A stretch of DNA of 64,000 bases. Source: Pseudorhodoferax sp047601025 (GTDB lineage Bacteria; Pseudomonadota; Gammaproteobacteria; Burkholderiales; Burkholderiaceae_C). Positions 47,875-55,953 of this stretch are shown here, one piece after another. The notes beneath the pieces were generated by a model. It worked only from the letters and a program-made list of their open reading frames with translations, made no database searches and was not told the origin of the DNA. The position numbers and the translations under genes are program-made. The DNA lies in NCBI RefSeq assembly GCF_047601025.1, contig NZ_JASGJZ010000001.1:1488001-1552000 (forward strand), read 5' to 3'. Each line of letters starts with the position of its first letter. Within the stretch, counting starts at the first letter, position 1.

Positions 47875-47916
47875 GTGGTCCGCGCCGTGTATCCCCATGA
47901 AGAAGAACACCGGGGG

Positions 47917-47947
47917 TTGACCTTACCATCATGGCAAGGTTCAGAAT
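47917..47947 (+). promoter_or_regulatory. CueR-type promoter of copA
   Basis: TTGACC (47917-47922) and CAGAAT (47942-47947), 19-base spacer, with the dyad ACCTT-N11-AAGGT at 47920-47940. The arrangement mirrors the copZ promoter 45 bases away, so the two sites lie back to back and should respond together to Cu(I)-CueR. Confidence 0.87.
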
Positions 47948-47982
47948 CCGCCGCGTCGTCCACCATTCCAGGAGTCTCCTGC

Positions 47983-50379
47983 ATGTCCGCCCCCGCATTG
48001 CGCCTGCAGATCGAAGGCATGAGCTGCGCCTCGTGCGTCGGCCGGGTCGAGAAGGCCTTGCGCGCCGTGCCCGGCGTCGGCGACGCCAGCGTGAACCTGG
48101 CGACCGAGGTCGCCAGCGTGCAGGGCACGGCCGGTCTGGACGCCCAGCCGCTGGCCGAGGCCGTGCGCAAGGCCGGCTACGAGGTGGCGACGGCGCACCA
48201 CCGCCTGCAGATCGAGGGCATGAGCTGCGCCTCCTGCGTGGGCCGGGTCGAGAAGGCGCTGCGGCGCGTGCCCGGCGTGCTCGACGCCTCGGTCAACCTG
48301 GCCACCGAGCAGGCGACGGTGCAGGCCCTGTCCACGGTACCGGTACAGGCCCTGCTGGACGCCAGCGCCCAGGCCGGCTACCCGGCGCAGGCGCTGCAGG
48401 AGGGCCGCAGCGCCCCCCCCGCGCGCGGCACGCCCTGGTGGCCGGTGGCCGTGGCCGCGCTGCTGACGCTGCCGATGGTCGCGCCCATGCTGCTGCAACC
48501 CCTCGGCGTGCACTGGATGCCGCCGGGCTGGGTGCAGCTGCTGCTGGCCGCGCCGGTGCAGTTCTGGCTCGGCGCGCGCTTCTACCGCGCGGGCTGGAAG
48601 GCGCTGCGCGCCGGCAGCGGCAACATGGACCTGCTGGTCGCGCTCGGCACCTCGGCCGCGTTCGGCCTGTCGCTGTACCTGCTGCTGCGCCATGCCGGCC
48701 ACGGCGGGCATGGCGCCGAACCGCACCTGTACTTCGAGGCCTCGGCCGCCGTCGTCACGCTGGTGCTGCTCGGCAAGTGGCTGGAGGAGCGCGCCAAGCG
48801 CCAGACCACCGACGCCATCCGCGCGCTGAACGCGCTGCGCCCGGCCACGGCCCGGGTGCGCCGCGACGGCGCCGAGCAGGACATCCCCATTGAGCAGCTG
48901 CGCGTGGGCGACCTGGTGCTGGTGCACCCGGGCGAGCGCATCGCCGCGGACGGCGAGATCGTGCAGGGCGCCACGCACGTGGACGAATCGCTGCTGACCG
49001 GCGAGAGCCTGCCCGTGGCCCGGGGCGTGGGCGACCGCGTGACCGGCGGCGCCATCAACGCCGAGGGCGCGCTGGTGGTGCGCACGCTGGCCGTCGGCGC
49101 GGAGACCCAGCTGTCCCGCATCATCCGGCTGGTCGAATCGGCGCAGGCCGCCAAGGCGCCGATCCAGCGCCTGGTGGACCGCGTGAGCGCGGTGTTCGTG
49201 CCGGTGGTGCTGGCGATCGCGCTGGCCACGCTGGTGGGCTGGGTGGCCGCCACCGGCGACTGGGAGCATGCGCTGGTCAACGCCGTCGCGGTGCTGGTGA
49301 TCGCCTGCCCCTGCGCGCTGGGCCTGGCCACGCCCACGGCCATCATGGCCGGCACCGGCGTGGCCGCGCGCCACGGCATCCTGATCCGCGACGCGCAGGC
49401 GCTGGAGGTGGCGCACGCCGTGACGCTGGTGGCCTTCGACAAGACCGGCACGCTGACCGAGGGCAAGCCGGCCCTGGTGGCCGTGCAGCCGGCCGCCGGC
49501 CGGGACGCGGACGAGGTGCTGCGCCTGGCCGCCGCGCTGCAGGCGCGCAGCAGCCACCCGCTGGCGCTGGCGGTGCTGCAGCGTGCGCAGCAGCAGGGCC
49601 TGGCGCTGCCCCCGGCCGAGGACGCCGGCGCGCTGCCCGGCCGCGGCGTGCAAGGCCGCGTGGACGGCCGCCCGCTGGCGCTGGGCAGCACGCGGCTGCT
49701 GCGCGAGCGCGGCATCGCCGCCGGCCCGCTGGCCGCCGAGGCCGAGCGGCTGGAACACGAAGGCCGCACCGTCTCCTGGCTGATCGAGGACGGCGGCACG
49801 TTGCTCGGCCTGCTGGCCTTCGGCGACACCGTCAAGCCCACGGCCGCGGCCGCCATCGCGCGGCTGCGCGCACTGAACATCGCCACGCTGATGCTGACCG
49901 GCGACAACCGCGGCGCCGCCGAAGCCGTGGCGCGGCAGCTGGGCATCACCCGCGTGCAGGCCGAGATGCTGCCCGAGCACAAGGCCGAGGTGGTGCAGCG
50001 CGAGCGCGCGGCCGGGCAGGTGGTCGCCTTCGTCGGCGACGGGCTGAACGACGGCCCGGCGCTGGCCGCGGCCAGCTGCGGCTTCGCGATGGCCGGCGGC
50101 GCCGACGTGGCCACCGAGACCGCCGACGTCACGCTGATGCGCGGCGACCTGCGGCTGGTGGCCGACGCGCTGGACCTGTCGCGCCGCACCTACGCCAAGA
50201 TCCGCCAGAACCTGGGCTGGGCCTTCGGCTACAACGCGCTCGGCATCCCGCTGGCCGCGCTCGGCTACCTGAACCCGGTGATCGCCGGCGCGGCCATGGC
50301 CTTCAGCAGCGTCAGCGTGGTCGGCAACGCGCTGCTGCTGCGCCGCTGGCGCGGCAGCCAGCACGGGAGCGGCGCATGA
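47983..50379 (+). CDS. copA: Copper-exporting P1B-type ATPase
   Basis: The protein is 798 residues from ATG 47983 (CAGGAG upstream). Two HMA domains each have GMSCASC: Cys15/Cys18 and Cys82/Cys85. The membrane transport site is CPC (Cys442-Pro-Cys444, in IACPCALGLATP), specific to Cu(I). The phosphorylation site is Asp486 in FDKTGTLTEG. VGDGLNDGPALAAASCGFAM is the hinge. Eight membrane helices are expected. It pumps Cu(I) from cytoplasm to periplasm. CueR is translated from an overlapping start at its end, so pump and activator are made together. Confidence 0.95.
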   Translation: MSAPALRLQIEGMSCASCVGRVEKALRAVPGVGDASVNLATEVASVQGTAGLDAQPLAEAVRKAGYEVATAHHRLQIEGMSCASCVGRVEKALRRVPGVLDASVNLATEQATVQALSTVPVQALLDASAQAGYPAQALQEGRSAPPARGTPWWPVAVAALLTLPMVAPMLLQPLGVHWMPPGWVQLLLAAPVQFWLGARFYRAGWKALRAGSGNMDLLVALGTSAAFGLSLYLLLRHAGHGGHGAEPHLYFEASAAVVTLVLLGKWLEERAKRQTTDAIRALNALRPATARVRRDGAEQDIPIEQLRVGDLVLVHPGERIAADGEIVQGATHVDESLLTGESLPVARGVGDRVTGGAINAEGALVVRTLAVGAETQLSRIIRLVESAQAAKAPIQRLVDRVSAVFVPVVLAIALATLVGWVAATGDWEHALVNAVAVLVIACPCALGLATPTAIMAGTGVAARHGILIRDAQALEVAHAVTLVAFDKTGTLTEGKPALVAVQPAAGRDADEVLRLAAALQARSSHPLALAVLQRAQQQGLALPPAEDAGALPGRGVQGRVDGRPLALGSTRLLRERGIAAGPLAAEAERLEHEGRTVSWLIEDGGTLLGLLAFGDTVKPTAAAAIARLRALNIATLMLTGDNRGAAEAVARQLGITRVQAEMLPEHKAEVVQRERAAGQVVAFVGDGLNDGPALAAASCGFAMAGGADVATETADVTLMRGDLRLVADALDLSRRTYAKIRQNLGWAFGYNALGIPLAALGYLNPVIAGAAMAFSSVSVVGNALLLRRWRGSQHGSGA

Positions 50380-50780
50380 TGAACATCGGCCAGGCCGCCA
50401 AGGCCAGCGGCGTGTCCGCCAAGATGATCCGGCACTACGAGAGCCTGGGCCTGTTCCCCGAGGCCGCGCGCAGCGAGGCCGGCTACCGGCGGTACGGCGA
50501 CCGGGAGATCGCCACGCTGCGCTTCATCCGCCATTCGCGCGACCTGGGCTTTTCGCTGGCGCAGATCCGCGACCTGCTGGACCTGTGGCGGGACCGCAAG
50601 CGGCCGAGCCGCCAGGTCAAGGCGCTGGCCGAGGCGCACCTGGCCGAACTGGACGCCAAGCTGGCCGAGCTGCAGGCCGTGAAGGCCACGCTGGAACACC
50701 TGGTGCACTGCTGCCACGGCGACGACCGGCCGGACTGCCCCATCATCGACACGCTCGCCGGCCTACACTCGCACCCGTGA
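50379..50780 (+). CDS. cueR: MerR-family copper-responsive activator CueR
   Basis: The protein is 133 residues from ATG 50379; with this start the metal cysteines fall at 112 and 120, the E. coli CueR numbering (motif CHGDDRPDC), whereas an ATG three bases earlier would shift them. The DNA-binding part is MNIGQAAKASGVSAKMIRHY and ESLGLFPEAARSEAGYRRYG. The Cys pair eight apart and the short C-terminus mark a +1 ion sensor (Cu, Ag, Au). The ATG overlaps the copA stop as TGATG. It should activate the two dyad promoters at 47844 and 47917, including its own. Confidence 0.93.
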   Translation: MNIGQAAKASGVSAKMIRHYESLGLFPEAARSEAGYRRYGDREIATLRFIRHSRDLGFSLAQIRDLLDLWRDRKRPSRQVKALAEAHLAELDAKLAELQAVKATLEHLVHCCHGDDRPDCPIIDTLAGLHSHP

Positions 50781-51184
50781 ACCGCCTGCGCCTGCCACGT
50801 CCCTGGCTGATCCTGCTGCTGGCCGTGCTGCTGCCGCTGCGCGGCGCGCTGGCCATGGCGCTGCCGTGCGCGCCGGCGGCCACCGCCGCCGCCACGGCGC
50901 AGGCCCATGCCAGCCACCACGAGGCCCGGGCCATGGAGCAGGCCCACGCGGACTGCCACGGCAGCCTTGCCGCGCCGACCGTCGAACCCGGCCCGGACGA
51001 TGCGCACGCCGCCCACCAGGGCTGCACGCACTGCGCCGCGTTCTGCACGCTGACGCCGCTCGCGGACAGCGGCAGCGCTGCCGCCGACCCGCCGGCGCTG
51101 CCCGCGGCCGCGTTCCCTCCGCTGGCCATCGCCGCCGCGCGCTTCGAGCGCGACGGCCCCGAACGCCCACCCCGAAGCCGCTGA
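50777..51184 (+). CDS. Small secreted Cys/His-rich protein (DUF2946-like) in the copper operon
   Basis: The protein is 135 residues from GTG 50777, overlapping the cueR stop (GTGA). The N-terminal hydrophobic stretch RPWLILLLAVLLPLRGALAM is a signal peptide. The mature part has a His-rich segment (HASHHEARAMEQAHADCHG) and a Cys cluster, QGCTHCAAFC, at about 83-92. DUF2946-type proteins have the same short, signal plus HxxCxxC layout and are found beside copper genes. A periplasmic copper-binding role is likely. The family call is tentative because the similarity is to layout more than to sequence. Confidence 0.65.
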   Translation: MNRLRLPRPWLILLLAVLLPLRGALAMALPCAPAATAAATAQAHASHHEARAMEQAHADCHGSLAAPTVEPGPDDAHAAHQGCTHCAAFCTLTPLADSGSAAADPPALPAAAFPPLAIAAARFERDGPERPPRSR

Positions 51185-51192
51185 CGCCGCAC

Positions 51193-51272
51193 GGCCTCCG
51201 CCCGAGGCCGGACCAGGCTCGCGCGTGCGTTGCGCACGCGCGCCGGCCGATGCCGCCTGGCGGCGGCATCGG
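51193..51272. repeat. Three consecutive stem-loops in the copper operon
   Basis: Stem 1: GGCCTC with GAGGCC (51193-51209). Stem 2: CGCGCGTGCG (51220-51229) with CGCACGCGCG (51233-51242), a perfect 10-bp stem. Stem 3: CCGATGCCGCC (51247-51257) with GGCGGCATCGG (51262-51272), a perfect 11-bp stem with a 4-base loop. None is followed by a T run, so they are not ordinary terminators. They lie between the small Cys/His gene and the TolC gene, ending 19 bases before its ATG. Confidence 0.75.
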
Positions 51273-51291
51273 CGCCAGATGTTCTTCCACC

Positions 51292-52620
51292 ATGTCCAGA
51301 CTTCTCATCCCGCTGGCCGCCCTGCTGCTGGCCGGCTGCGCCGGCTTCTCGCCCGACGGCGGCATGGACCGCGTGGCCGCGCTGGCGCGCGAGCGCACCG
51401 GCCACGCACCGCGCCCCGGCGCCGAGGCCGCCGCCCGCGCCGCCGAGCTGCTGCGCGCCCCGCTGACGGCCGACGGCGCCGTCGAACTCGCGCTGCTGCA
51501 GCACCGCGGCCTGCAGGCGCGGCTGGCCGCGCTCGGCGTGGCCGAGGCCGACTTCGTGCGCGCCGGCCGCCTCGCCAACCCCGTCTTCGGCTTCGGCCGC
51601 CTGCGCGCCGGCAGCGCGCTGGAGATCGACCGCTCGCTGATGTTCGACCTGCTGGGCCTGCTGACGTTGCCGGCCGCGCGGCAGGCCGGGCAGGCACGGT
51701 TCGAACAGGCCCAGCTCGACGCCGCCGCGGCGGCCGTCGAGCAGGCCGGCCTCGCGCGCGAGGCCTGGACCGAGGCGGTGGCCGCCCGCCAGTTGGTGCA
51801 GTACCAGGAGCAGGTGCACGACGCCGCCGACGCCGCCAGCGAACTGGCCGGGCGCATGCAGCAGGCCGGCAACCTGCCGGCGCTGGCGCGGCTGCGCGAG
51901 CAGGCCTTCCGCGCCGACGCCGCGGCCGACCTGGCGCGCGCCCGCCAGCAGGCGGTGGCCGCGCGCGAGCAACTGGTGCGCACGCTGGGCCTGCAGCCCG
52001 ACCAACTGGACGCGCTGCAGCTGCCCGAGCGCCTGCCCGACCTGCCGCCCGCGCTGCCGGCGCCCGAACAGGCCGAGCAGCAGGCGCTGGCGCGCCGGCT
52101 CGACGTGCTGGCCGCGCAGCAGCGCGCCGAGGCCGCCGCCCGCACGCTGGGGCTGGACCAGGCCACGGGCCTCGTCGGCGCGCTGGAACTCGGCCCGCAG
52201 AACAAGAGCAGCAGCGGCGCGGCGCGTGCCAACGGCTGGGAGGCGGCGGTCGAGCTGCCGCTGTTCGACCTCGGCCGCACCCGCTGGGCGGCGGCCGAGG
52301 CGCGCCACCGCCAGGCGCTGCACGAGGCCGCCGACGTGGCGCTCCGCGCGCGCTCCGAGGTGCGCGAACGCTGGGCCGCCTGGCAATCGGCCCATGCGCT
52401 GGCCCGCCACTGGCGCGACGAGGCCCTGCCGCTGCGCCAGCGCATCGCCGAGCAGACCCTGCTGCACTACAACGGCATGCTGGTCGGCGTGTTCGACCTG
52501 CTGGCCGATGCGCGCGAGCAGGTGCGCGCCGTGGCCGCCACCGTGCAGGCGCAGCGCGACTTCTGGCTGGCCGACAGCCGGCTGCAGCAGGCCATGGCCA
52601 TGCCGCCGGCCCACCCTTGA
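51292..52620 (+). CDS. TolC-family outer-membrane lipoprotein (copper operon)
   Basis: The 442-residue protein has a lipobox: MSRLLIPLAALLLAGC, Cys16 acylated. The two long helical repeats of the OEP domain follow: VELALLQHRGLQARLAALGV, ADFVRAGRLANPVFGFG and later VELPLFDLGRTRWAAAEARH with LHYNGMLVGVFDLLADAREQ. TolC/CusC/CopB proteins form outer-membrane channels for metal or drug efflux. No RND pump or membrane-fusion gene is nearby, so the inner-membrane partner would have to come from elsewhere. The gene directly precedes the multicopper oxidase gene (13 bases). Confidence 0.9.
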   Translation: MSRLLIPLAALLLAGCAGFSPDGGMDRVAALARERTGHAPRPGAEAAARAAELLRAPLTADGAVELALLQHRGLQARLAALGVAEADFVRAGRLANPVFGFGRLRAGSALEIDRSLMFDLLGLLTLPAARQAGQARFEQAQLDAAAAAVEQAGLAREAWTEAVAARQLVQYQEQVHDAADAASELAGRMQQAGNLPALARLREQAFRADAAADLARARQQAVAAREQLVRTLGLQPDQLDALQLPERLPDLPPALPAPEQAEQQALARRLDVLAAQQRAEAAARTLGLDQATGLVGALELGPQNKSSSGAARANGWEAAVELPLFDLGRTRWAAAEARHRQALHEAADVALRARSEVRERWAAWQSAHALARHWRDEALPLRQRIAEQTLLHYNGMLVGVFDLLADAREQVRAVAATVQAQRDFWLADSRLQQAMAMPPAHP

Positions 52621-52633
52621 AAGAGCCCCCCCC

Positions 52634-54034
52634 ATGTCCGACCGCAGAACCTTCTTCCGCACGGCCGCCGGTGCCGTGGCCCTGGGCGCCGTGGGGCGCC
52701 ACGCCCTGGCCGCGCTGCCCGAGGCCGCCACGCCCGACGCCTCCGCCTGCGCCGCCACGCAGCCGCCCCCGCCGCCGCCCACCGGGCGGCCGTTCCACCC
52801 CGTCATCACGCTCAATGGCTGGTCGCTGCCCTGGCGCATGAACGCCGGCGTCAAGGAATTCCACCTGGTCGCCGAGCCCGTGCTGCGCGAGCTGGCGCCC
52901 GGCATGACGGCCCGGCTGTGGGGCTACAACGGCACCAGCCCCGGCCCGACCATCGAGGCCGTGGAGGGCGACCGCGTGCGCATCTTCGTCACCAACCGGC
53001 TGCCCGAGCACACCACGGTGCACTGGCACGGCCTGCTGCTGCCCAGCGGCATGGACGGCGTGGGCGGCCTGACGCAGCCGCACATTCCGCCCGGCAAGAC
53101 CTTCGTCTACGAATTCACGCTGCCGCGCGCCGGCACCCACATGTACCACCCGCATGCCGACGAGATGGTGCAGCTGGCCATGGGCATGATGGGGCTGTTC
53201 ATCATCCATCCGCGGCAGCCGCGCGAGATCCGCGAGCGCGCGGTGGACCGCGACTTCGCCTTCCTGCTGGCGTCCTACGCGATCGACCCCGGCAGCGCCA
53301 CGCCGCGCTGGGCGGAGATGACGGACTTCAACCTGTGGACCTGGAACAGCCGCGTGTTCCCCGGCATCGACCCGCTGGTGGCGCGCAGCGGCGACCGCGT
53401 GCGCATCCGCGTCGGCAACCTGACGATGACCAACCACCCCATCCACATGCACGGACCCGCGTTCGTGGTGACCGGCACCGACGGCGGCTGGGTGCCGCCG
53501 GGAGCCCGCTGGCCGGAGGTCACGACCGACGTGGCCGTGGGCCAGATGCGCGCGATCGAGTTCGACGCCATCGCCGGCGACTGGGCCATCCACTGCCACA
53601 AGTCGCACCACACGATGAACGCGATGGGCCACGACGTGCCCAACCTGGTCGGCGTGGAGCAGCGCGACCTGGCCGAGCGCATCGCGCGCCTGGTGCCCGA
53701 CTACATGGCCATGGGCAGCAGCGGCATGGCCGAGATGGGCGGCATGGAGATGCCGCTGCCCGACAACACGCTGCCGATGATGACCGGCCAGGGGCCGTTC
53801 GGCCCGCTGGAGATGGGCGGCATGTTCAGCGTGGTCAAGGTGCGCGACGGACAGCCGCCCGGCGACTACCGCGATCCGGGCTGGTTCCGCCACCCGGCCG
53901 GCACGGTCGCGCACGAATTCCAGGGCGAGCCGCCGCCGGCCGTCACCGCCCCCTGTACCCCGGCCGCCGCGGCGGCAGACGGCACCGCCCTGCGTGCGCG
54001 CAAGCCCGCCGGCGCCCACTCCCATCACCATTGA
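52634..54034 (+). CDS. Multicopper oxidase (copper-detoxifying, Tat-exported)
   Basis: The protein is 466 residues. A Tat signal (SDRRTFFRTAAGAVALGAVG) sends the folded protein to the periplasm. Copper ligands are complete: TVHWHGL, THMYHPHADE, HPIHMHGPAF and IHCHKSHHTMNAMGH (Cys and His of the T1/T2/T3 centres). A Met-rich stretch near residue 360 (MAMGSSGMAEMGGMEMPLP) and the HSHHH end provide extra Cu(I) sites, as in CueO and CopA oxidases. It probably oxidises Cu(I) to less toxic Cu(II). There are two or three cupredoxin domains. The protein is shorter than CueO (516) and than PcoA/CopA. Confidence 0.93.
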   Translation: MSDRRTFFRTAAGAVALGAVGRHALAALPEAATPDASACAATQPPPPPPTGRPFHPVITLNGWSLPWRMNAGVKEFHLVAEPVLRELAPGMTARLWGYNGTSPGPTIEAVEGDRVRIFVTNRLPEHTTVHWHGLLLPSGMDGVGGLTQPHIPPGKTFVYEFTLPRAGTHMYHPHADEMVQLAMGMMGLFIIHPRQPREIRERAVDRDFAFLLASYAIDPGSATPRWAEMTDFNLWTWNSRVFPGIDPLVARSGDRVRIRVGNLTMTNHPIHMHGPAFVVTGTDGGWVPPGARWPEVTTDVAVGQMRAIEFDAIAGDWAIHCHKSHHTMNAMGHDVPNLVGVEQRDLAERIARLVPDYMAMGSSGMAEMGGMEMPLPDNTLPMMTGQGPFGPLEMGGMFSVVKVRDGQPPGDYRDPGWFRHPAGTVAHEFQGEPPPAVTAPCTPAAAAADGTALRARKPAGAHSHHH

Positions 54035-54051
54035 GCGAAAGGAATCCCGCC

Positions 54052-54504
54052 ATGCAACGCAGAACCGCCCTGCACGCCGCCGCGGCCGCGCTGGCCGCCA
54101 CCGCATGGCCCAGCCATGCCGCGCTGCCCGCGGTCGAGGTCTTCAAGACGCCGACCTGCGGCTGCTGCAACGCCTGGGTCGAGCACCTGCGCACGGCCGG
54201 CTTCACGGTGCGCACGCAGGACGTGCCCGACACCGCGCCGGTACGCCAACGCCTGGGCATGCCACAGGCCCTGGGCAGCTGCCACACGGCGCGGGTCGGC
54301 GGCTATGTGCTGGAAGGCCATGTACCGGCGTCCGACATCCGCCGCCTGCTGGCCTCCGGCATCCAGGCCCTGGGCCTGGCGGTGCCGGGCATGCCGATCG
54401 GCTCGCCCGGCATGGAGCAGGGGCCGCGCATGGACCCCTACGAGGTGCTGCTGGTCGAACACAGCGGCCGCACACGCGTGTTCGCACGCCATCCCCAATC
54501 GTGA
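54052..54504 (+). CDS. DUF411 family metal-binding protein (CopG-like)
   Basis: The protein is 150 residues with a signal peptide (MQRRTALHAAAAALAATAWP, SHA|A). The thioredoxin-like DUF411 domain starts VEVFKTPTCGCCNAWVEHLR with its CxCC site. LGSCHTARVGGYVLEGHVPA and VPGMPIGSPGMEQGPRMDPY add conserved Cys, His and Met ligands. The family includes CopG, a periplasmic copper-binding redox protein. The ribosome site is AAGGAA. It lies 17 bases after the oxidase gene and 17 before the CusF-like gene. Confidence 0.9.
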   Translation: MQRRTALHAAAAALAATAWPSHAALPAVEVFKTPTCGCCNAWVEHLRTAGFTVRTQDVPDTAPVRQRLGMPQALGSCHTARVGGYVLEGHVPASDIRRLLASGIQALGLAVPGMPIGSPGMEQGPRMDPYEVLLVEHSGRTRVFARHPQS

Positions 54505-54521
54505 ACCGAAGGAGTAGCACC

Positions 54522-54932
54522 ATGCACAAGACCGCCCTGCCCGGCCTGCTGGCCCTCGCCCTGCTGGCCGCGCCCTCCCTCCGGGCCGAGGACTCCCTCC
54601 GGGCCCAGGAGTCCCTCCGGGCCCAGGAGTCCCTCCAGGCCGAAAACGCCCTCCGGGCCGAGAGCGCCCGCCACGACCATGCCGCGCACGCCGGCCCCGC
54701 GGCCCCGGGTGCCGCCGCGACCGAAGGCGAGGTCCGCAAGATCGACCGTGCCCAGGGCCGCATCACGCTGCGCCACGGCGCGCTGCCGCACCTGGGCATG
54801 GGCGCCATGACGATGGTGTTCCGCGTGGCCGACCCGGCACTGCTGGACGGCGTGCACGAGGGCGACAAGGTGCGCTTCGCCGCCGAGCGCGTGAACGGCG
54901 TGCTGACGGTCACCGCGCTGGCACCGGGCTGA
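54522..54932 (+). CDS. CusF-like periplasmic copper-binding protein with a hexapeptide-repeat linker
   Basis: The protein is 136 residues. The signal peptide is MHKTALPGLLALALLAAPSL. A linker of five six-residue units (SLRAED, SLRAQE, SLRAQE, SLQAEN, ALRAES) follows, then a His-rich SARHDHAAHAG. The C-terminal 65 residues are a CusF small beta barrel: GEVRKIDRAQGRITLRHGAL, PHLGMGAMTMVFRVADPALL, DGVHEGDKVRFAAE. The two Met of AMTM and an upstream His fit the CusF Cu(I) site; the CusF Trp appears to be replaced by Gly/Met. It ends the copper operon. The linker repeat is encoded by an 18-bp tandem array. Confidence 0.87.
   Translation: MHKTALPGLLALALLAAPSLRAEDSLRAQESLRAQESLQAENALRAESARHDHAAHAGPAAPGAAATEGEVRKIDRAQGRITLRHGALPHLGMGAMTMVFRVADPALLDGVHEGDKVRFAAERVNGVLTVTALAPG
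54576..54665 (+). repeat. Five tandem copies of an 18-bp unit in the CusF-like gene
   Basis: Units of 18 bases start at 54576, 54594, 54612, 54630 and 54648. The core CCCTCCGGGCC is in four of them, and the fourth has CCCTCCAGGCC. Units two and three are identical. The unit length is a multiple of three, so copy-number changes keep the reading frame. Confidence 0.9.
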
Positions 54933-55027
54933 GGCAGCCGGCCCGGAAAGGCCGGGGGCGGACTCTATGATGCGGCCATGGCGCGCCGGAACTTCTCCGG
55001 CCGTTTTTTCGTCACGGGAGTTTTCGC

Positions 55028-55882
55028 ATGAGCATCAGCATCCGCACCGTCGGCATCATCGGCGCCGGCACCATGGGCAACGGCATCGCGCAGGCCTGCG
55101 CCGTCAGCGGCATCGACGTGGTGATGGTCGACATCTCCGACGCGGCCGTGCAGAAAGGCCTGGCGACCGTCGCCGGCAGCCTGGACCGGCTGATCAAGAA
55201 GGACAAGCTCACGGCCGCCGACAAGGACGCCGCGCTGGCCCGCATCAAGACCAGCACTGACTACGCAGACCTGGCCAAGGCGCAGCTCGTGATCGAGGCC
55301 GCGACCGAAAACTTCGCGCTGAAGGCGAAGATCCTGCAGCAGGCCGAGGCCGTGCTGCCGCCCGAGACGCTGATCGCCTCGAACACCTCGTCCATCAGCA
55401 TCACCAAGATGGCGGCCCTGACCAACCGGCCCGAACAGTTCATCGGCATGCACTTCTTCAACCCGGTGCCGATGATGGCGCTGGTGGAGATCATCCGCGG
55501 CCTGCAGACCAGCGACGCCACGCACGAGGCCGTGCACGCGCTGGCGCTGGCGCTGGGCAAGACGCCGATCACGGTCAAGAACGCGCCGGGCTTCGTCGTC
55601 AACCGCATCCTGGTGCCGATGATCAACGAGGCCTTCTTCGTGCTGGCCGAAGGCCTGGCCACGCCGGAGGACATCGACGCCGGCATGAAGCTCGGCTGCA
55701 ACCAGCCGATCGGCCCGCTGGCGCTGGCCGACATGGTCGGCCTGGACGTGTGCCTGGCGGTCATGAACGTCTACCTGGAGGAGTTCGGCGACAGCAAGTA
55801 CCGGCCCTGCCCGCTGCTCAAGGAAATGGTCGCCGCCGGCCGGCTGGGGCGCAAGACGGGGCGCGGCGTCTACGCCTACTGA
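55028..55882 (+). CDS. 3-hydroxybutyryl-CoA dehydrogenase
   Basis: The 284-residue stand-alone 3-hydroxyacyl-CoA dehydrogenase (Hbd/PaaH family) has the NAD motif VGIIGAGTMGNGIAQACAVS at residues 8-27, VIEAATENFALKAKILQQAE, and SNTSSISITKMAALTNRPEQ. The catalytic His is in GMHFFNPVPMMALVEIIRG, with FVVNRILVPMINEAFFVLAE after it. It oxidises short 3-hydroxyacyl-CoA esters with NAD, in beta-oxidation or butanoate/PHB metabolism. It could help finish the aromatic-CoA route encoded at 4-18 kb, but it is a separate unit. TATGAT at 54966 could be a -10 box. Confidence 0.92.
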   Translation: MSISIRTVGIIGAGTMGNGIAQACAVSGIDVVMVDISDAAVQKGLATVAGSLDRLIKKDKLTAADKDAALARIKTSTDYADLAKAQLVIEAATENFALKAKILQQAEAVLPPETLIASNTSSISITKMAALTNRPEQFIGMHFFNPVPMMALVEIIRGLQTSDATHEAVHALALALGKTPITVKNAPGFVVNRILVPMINEAFFVLAEGLATPEDIDAGMKLGCNQPIGPLALADMVGLDVCLAVMNVYLEEFGDSKYRPCPLLKEMVAAGRLGRKTGRGVYAY

Positions 55883-55953
55883 CCCGCGCGCGCCGGTAGG
55901 ATGCCTGGCGCGGGCGCGGTGCCCCTGCCGCCCCGATGAAGGAGCAGCACACC

